From contig WTCN01000067.1 in NCBI GenBank assembly GCA_013138555.1, positions 1 through 15,212 of the forward strand: a stretch of DNA of 15,212 bases, read 5' to 3'. This stretch comes from Methyloprofundus sp. (GTDB lineage: Bacteria > Pseudomonadota > Gammaproteobacteria > Methylococcales > Methylomonadaceae). Both the position numbers and the translations under genes were made by a program. Positions within the stretch are counted from its first letter, which is position 1. Every line of letters begins with the position of its first letter. The notes beneath the pieces are model-generated. The model did not search any database and was not told where the DNA came from. It saw only the letters and a list, made by a program, of their open reading frames with translations. This document shows, in pieces, positions 14,688-15,212 of this stretch.

Positions 14688-15212
14688 TTATTTCACTAAG
14701 CCACCAAAAATATAACGATTAAACAGACTTTCGCGCAACTCCTGGCGGCCACTGATTTTTTTAGGCTCTCCCTGACTGATCGCCCATTGCTCAAGCTCTA
14801 GTAAAGTTGCATTCCCCTGCATTATTTTTGCCCCTATCCCCTGCTGGTATCCCGCATAACGTTGCTGTAAATAGCTCTCCATTTCACCATCCTGCCTGAT
14901 TTTATCAGCGATTAACAAAGCATGTGCCAGGGTATCCATACCACTGATATGTCCATAAAACAGATCCAGCGTATCAAAAGATCCGCGCCGTACTTTAGCA
15001 TCAAAATTAAACCCGCCCGAGGTAAATCCGCCCATTTTCAAAATAATCAACAATGCCCAGACACATTCATAAAGATTGGTCGGATATTCGTCCGTATCCC
15101 AACCCAGAATCGCGCCAGCATTGGCATCAACACTGCCCAGCATCTCCACAGAAGCCGCAAGCATCAGATCATGTGCAAAGGTATGGCCTGCCAAAGTACA
15201 ATGATTGGCCTC
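14688..15212 (-). CDS. xylA: Xylose isomerase, C-terminal 174 residues (5' part beyond window)
   Basis: This cytoplasmic TIM-barrel enzyme interconverts D-xylose and D-xylulose using two divalent metals. The reading frame is open to the right edge and begins EANHCTLAGH; the apparent Met start at 15194 is a Leu TTG codon inside the gene. Metal ligands equivalent to E. coli H271 (EANH), D296 (VDAN), D307 and D309 (GWDTD) and D339 (NFDAK) are present. LFYGHISGMDTLAHALLIA and the C-terminal dimer-contact region (SGRQELRESLFNRYIF) are typical. The loop between VDAN and GWD is one residue shorter than in E. coli, and the usual Gly-Asp there reads Gly-Ala. It points the same way as the protease operon but lies 782 bp away, so co-transcription is unlikely. 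Confidence 0.97.
   Translation of the reverse strand, partial: EANHCTLAGHTFAHDLMLAASVEMLGSVDANAGAILGWDTDEYPTNLYECVWALLIILKMGGFTSGGFNFDAKVRRGSFDTLDLFYGHISGMDTLAHALLIADKIRQDGEMESYLQQRYAGYQQGIGAKIMQGNATLLELEQWAISQGEPKKISGRQELRESLFNRYIFGGLVK

Noticed and set aside
15194..15194. Start of a 168-residue protein at 15194
   Set aside because: The codon is TTG inside xylA. The frame continues upstream as EANHCT to the window edge, matching xylose isomerase.

Overview
The window looks like part of a gammaproteobacterial chromosome. The divergent nnr/queG pair is arranged as in Escherichia coli and its relatives, and TolC and QueG read closely along their E. coli counterparts. Intergenic spaces carry several REP/MITE-like palindromes. 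The order or genus cannot be fixed from this sequence alone; a palindrome-rich aquatic gammaproteobacterium, for example a methanotroph-like one, is only a guess.

Left part (1-6183), mostly conserved housekeeping genes. A bifunctional NAD(P)HX repair enzyme (nnr, minus strand, cut by the left edge) diverges from epoxyqueuosine reductase (queG). A tolC orthologue follows, then a 593-bp non-coding spacer that holds a 149-bp MITE-like element with terminal inverted repeats and a candidate target duplication. Next come trpS with a clear intrinsic terminator and a lipoprotein of the DUF2959 family. The stop codon of that lipoprotein gene lies inside the inverted repeat of a second palindromic element.

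Middle and right part (6222-13957), accessory in character, all on the minus strand. A GNAT acetyltransferase lies beyond the terminator of a compact three-gene operon, transcribed 13905 to 6881. The operon encodes: (A) an M1-like gluzincin metallopeptidase with HExxH-x18-E and a TTG start; (B) a small capless HAD-type domain; (C) a 1001-residue putative metallopeptidase with an HExxGH motif and a propeptide-like N-terminal region. All three carry the same CARDB-like beta-sandwich module (conserved core HQxPExGxxNxxYxxVxNRG, ending in NNxAQxN), and A and B also share a C-terminal domain. None has a signal peptide, and in-frame stops just upstream of A and C exclude an N-terminal extension. A perfect 16-bp palindrome sits 36 bp ahead of the first gene and is a candidate operator. 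This operon is the best candidate for an undescribed system: two putative proteases and a HAD protein that appear built to share one binding module. Its substrate and cellular location are unknown.

Right edge (13906-15212). A 782-bp gene-free stretch holds two more REP-like palindromes, followed by the C-terminal 174 residues of xylose isomerase (xylA, minus strand, cut by the right edge).

No tRNA, rRNA, CRISPR array or intact insertion sequence was recognised.
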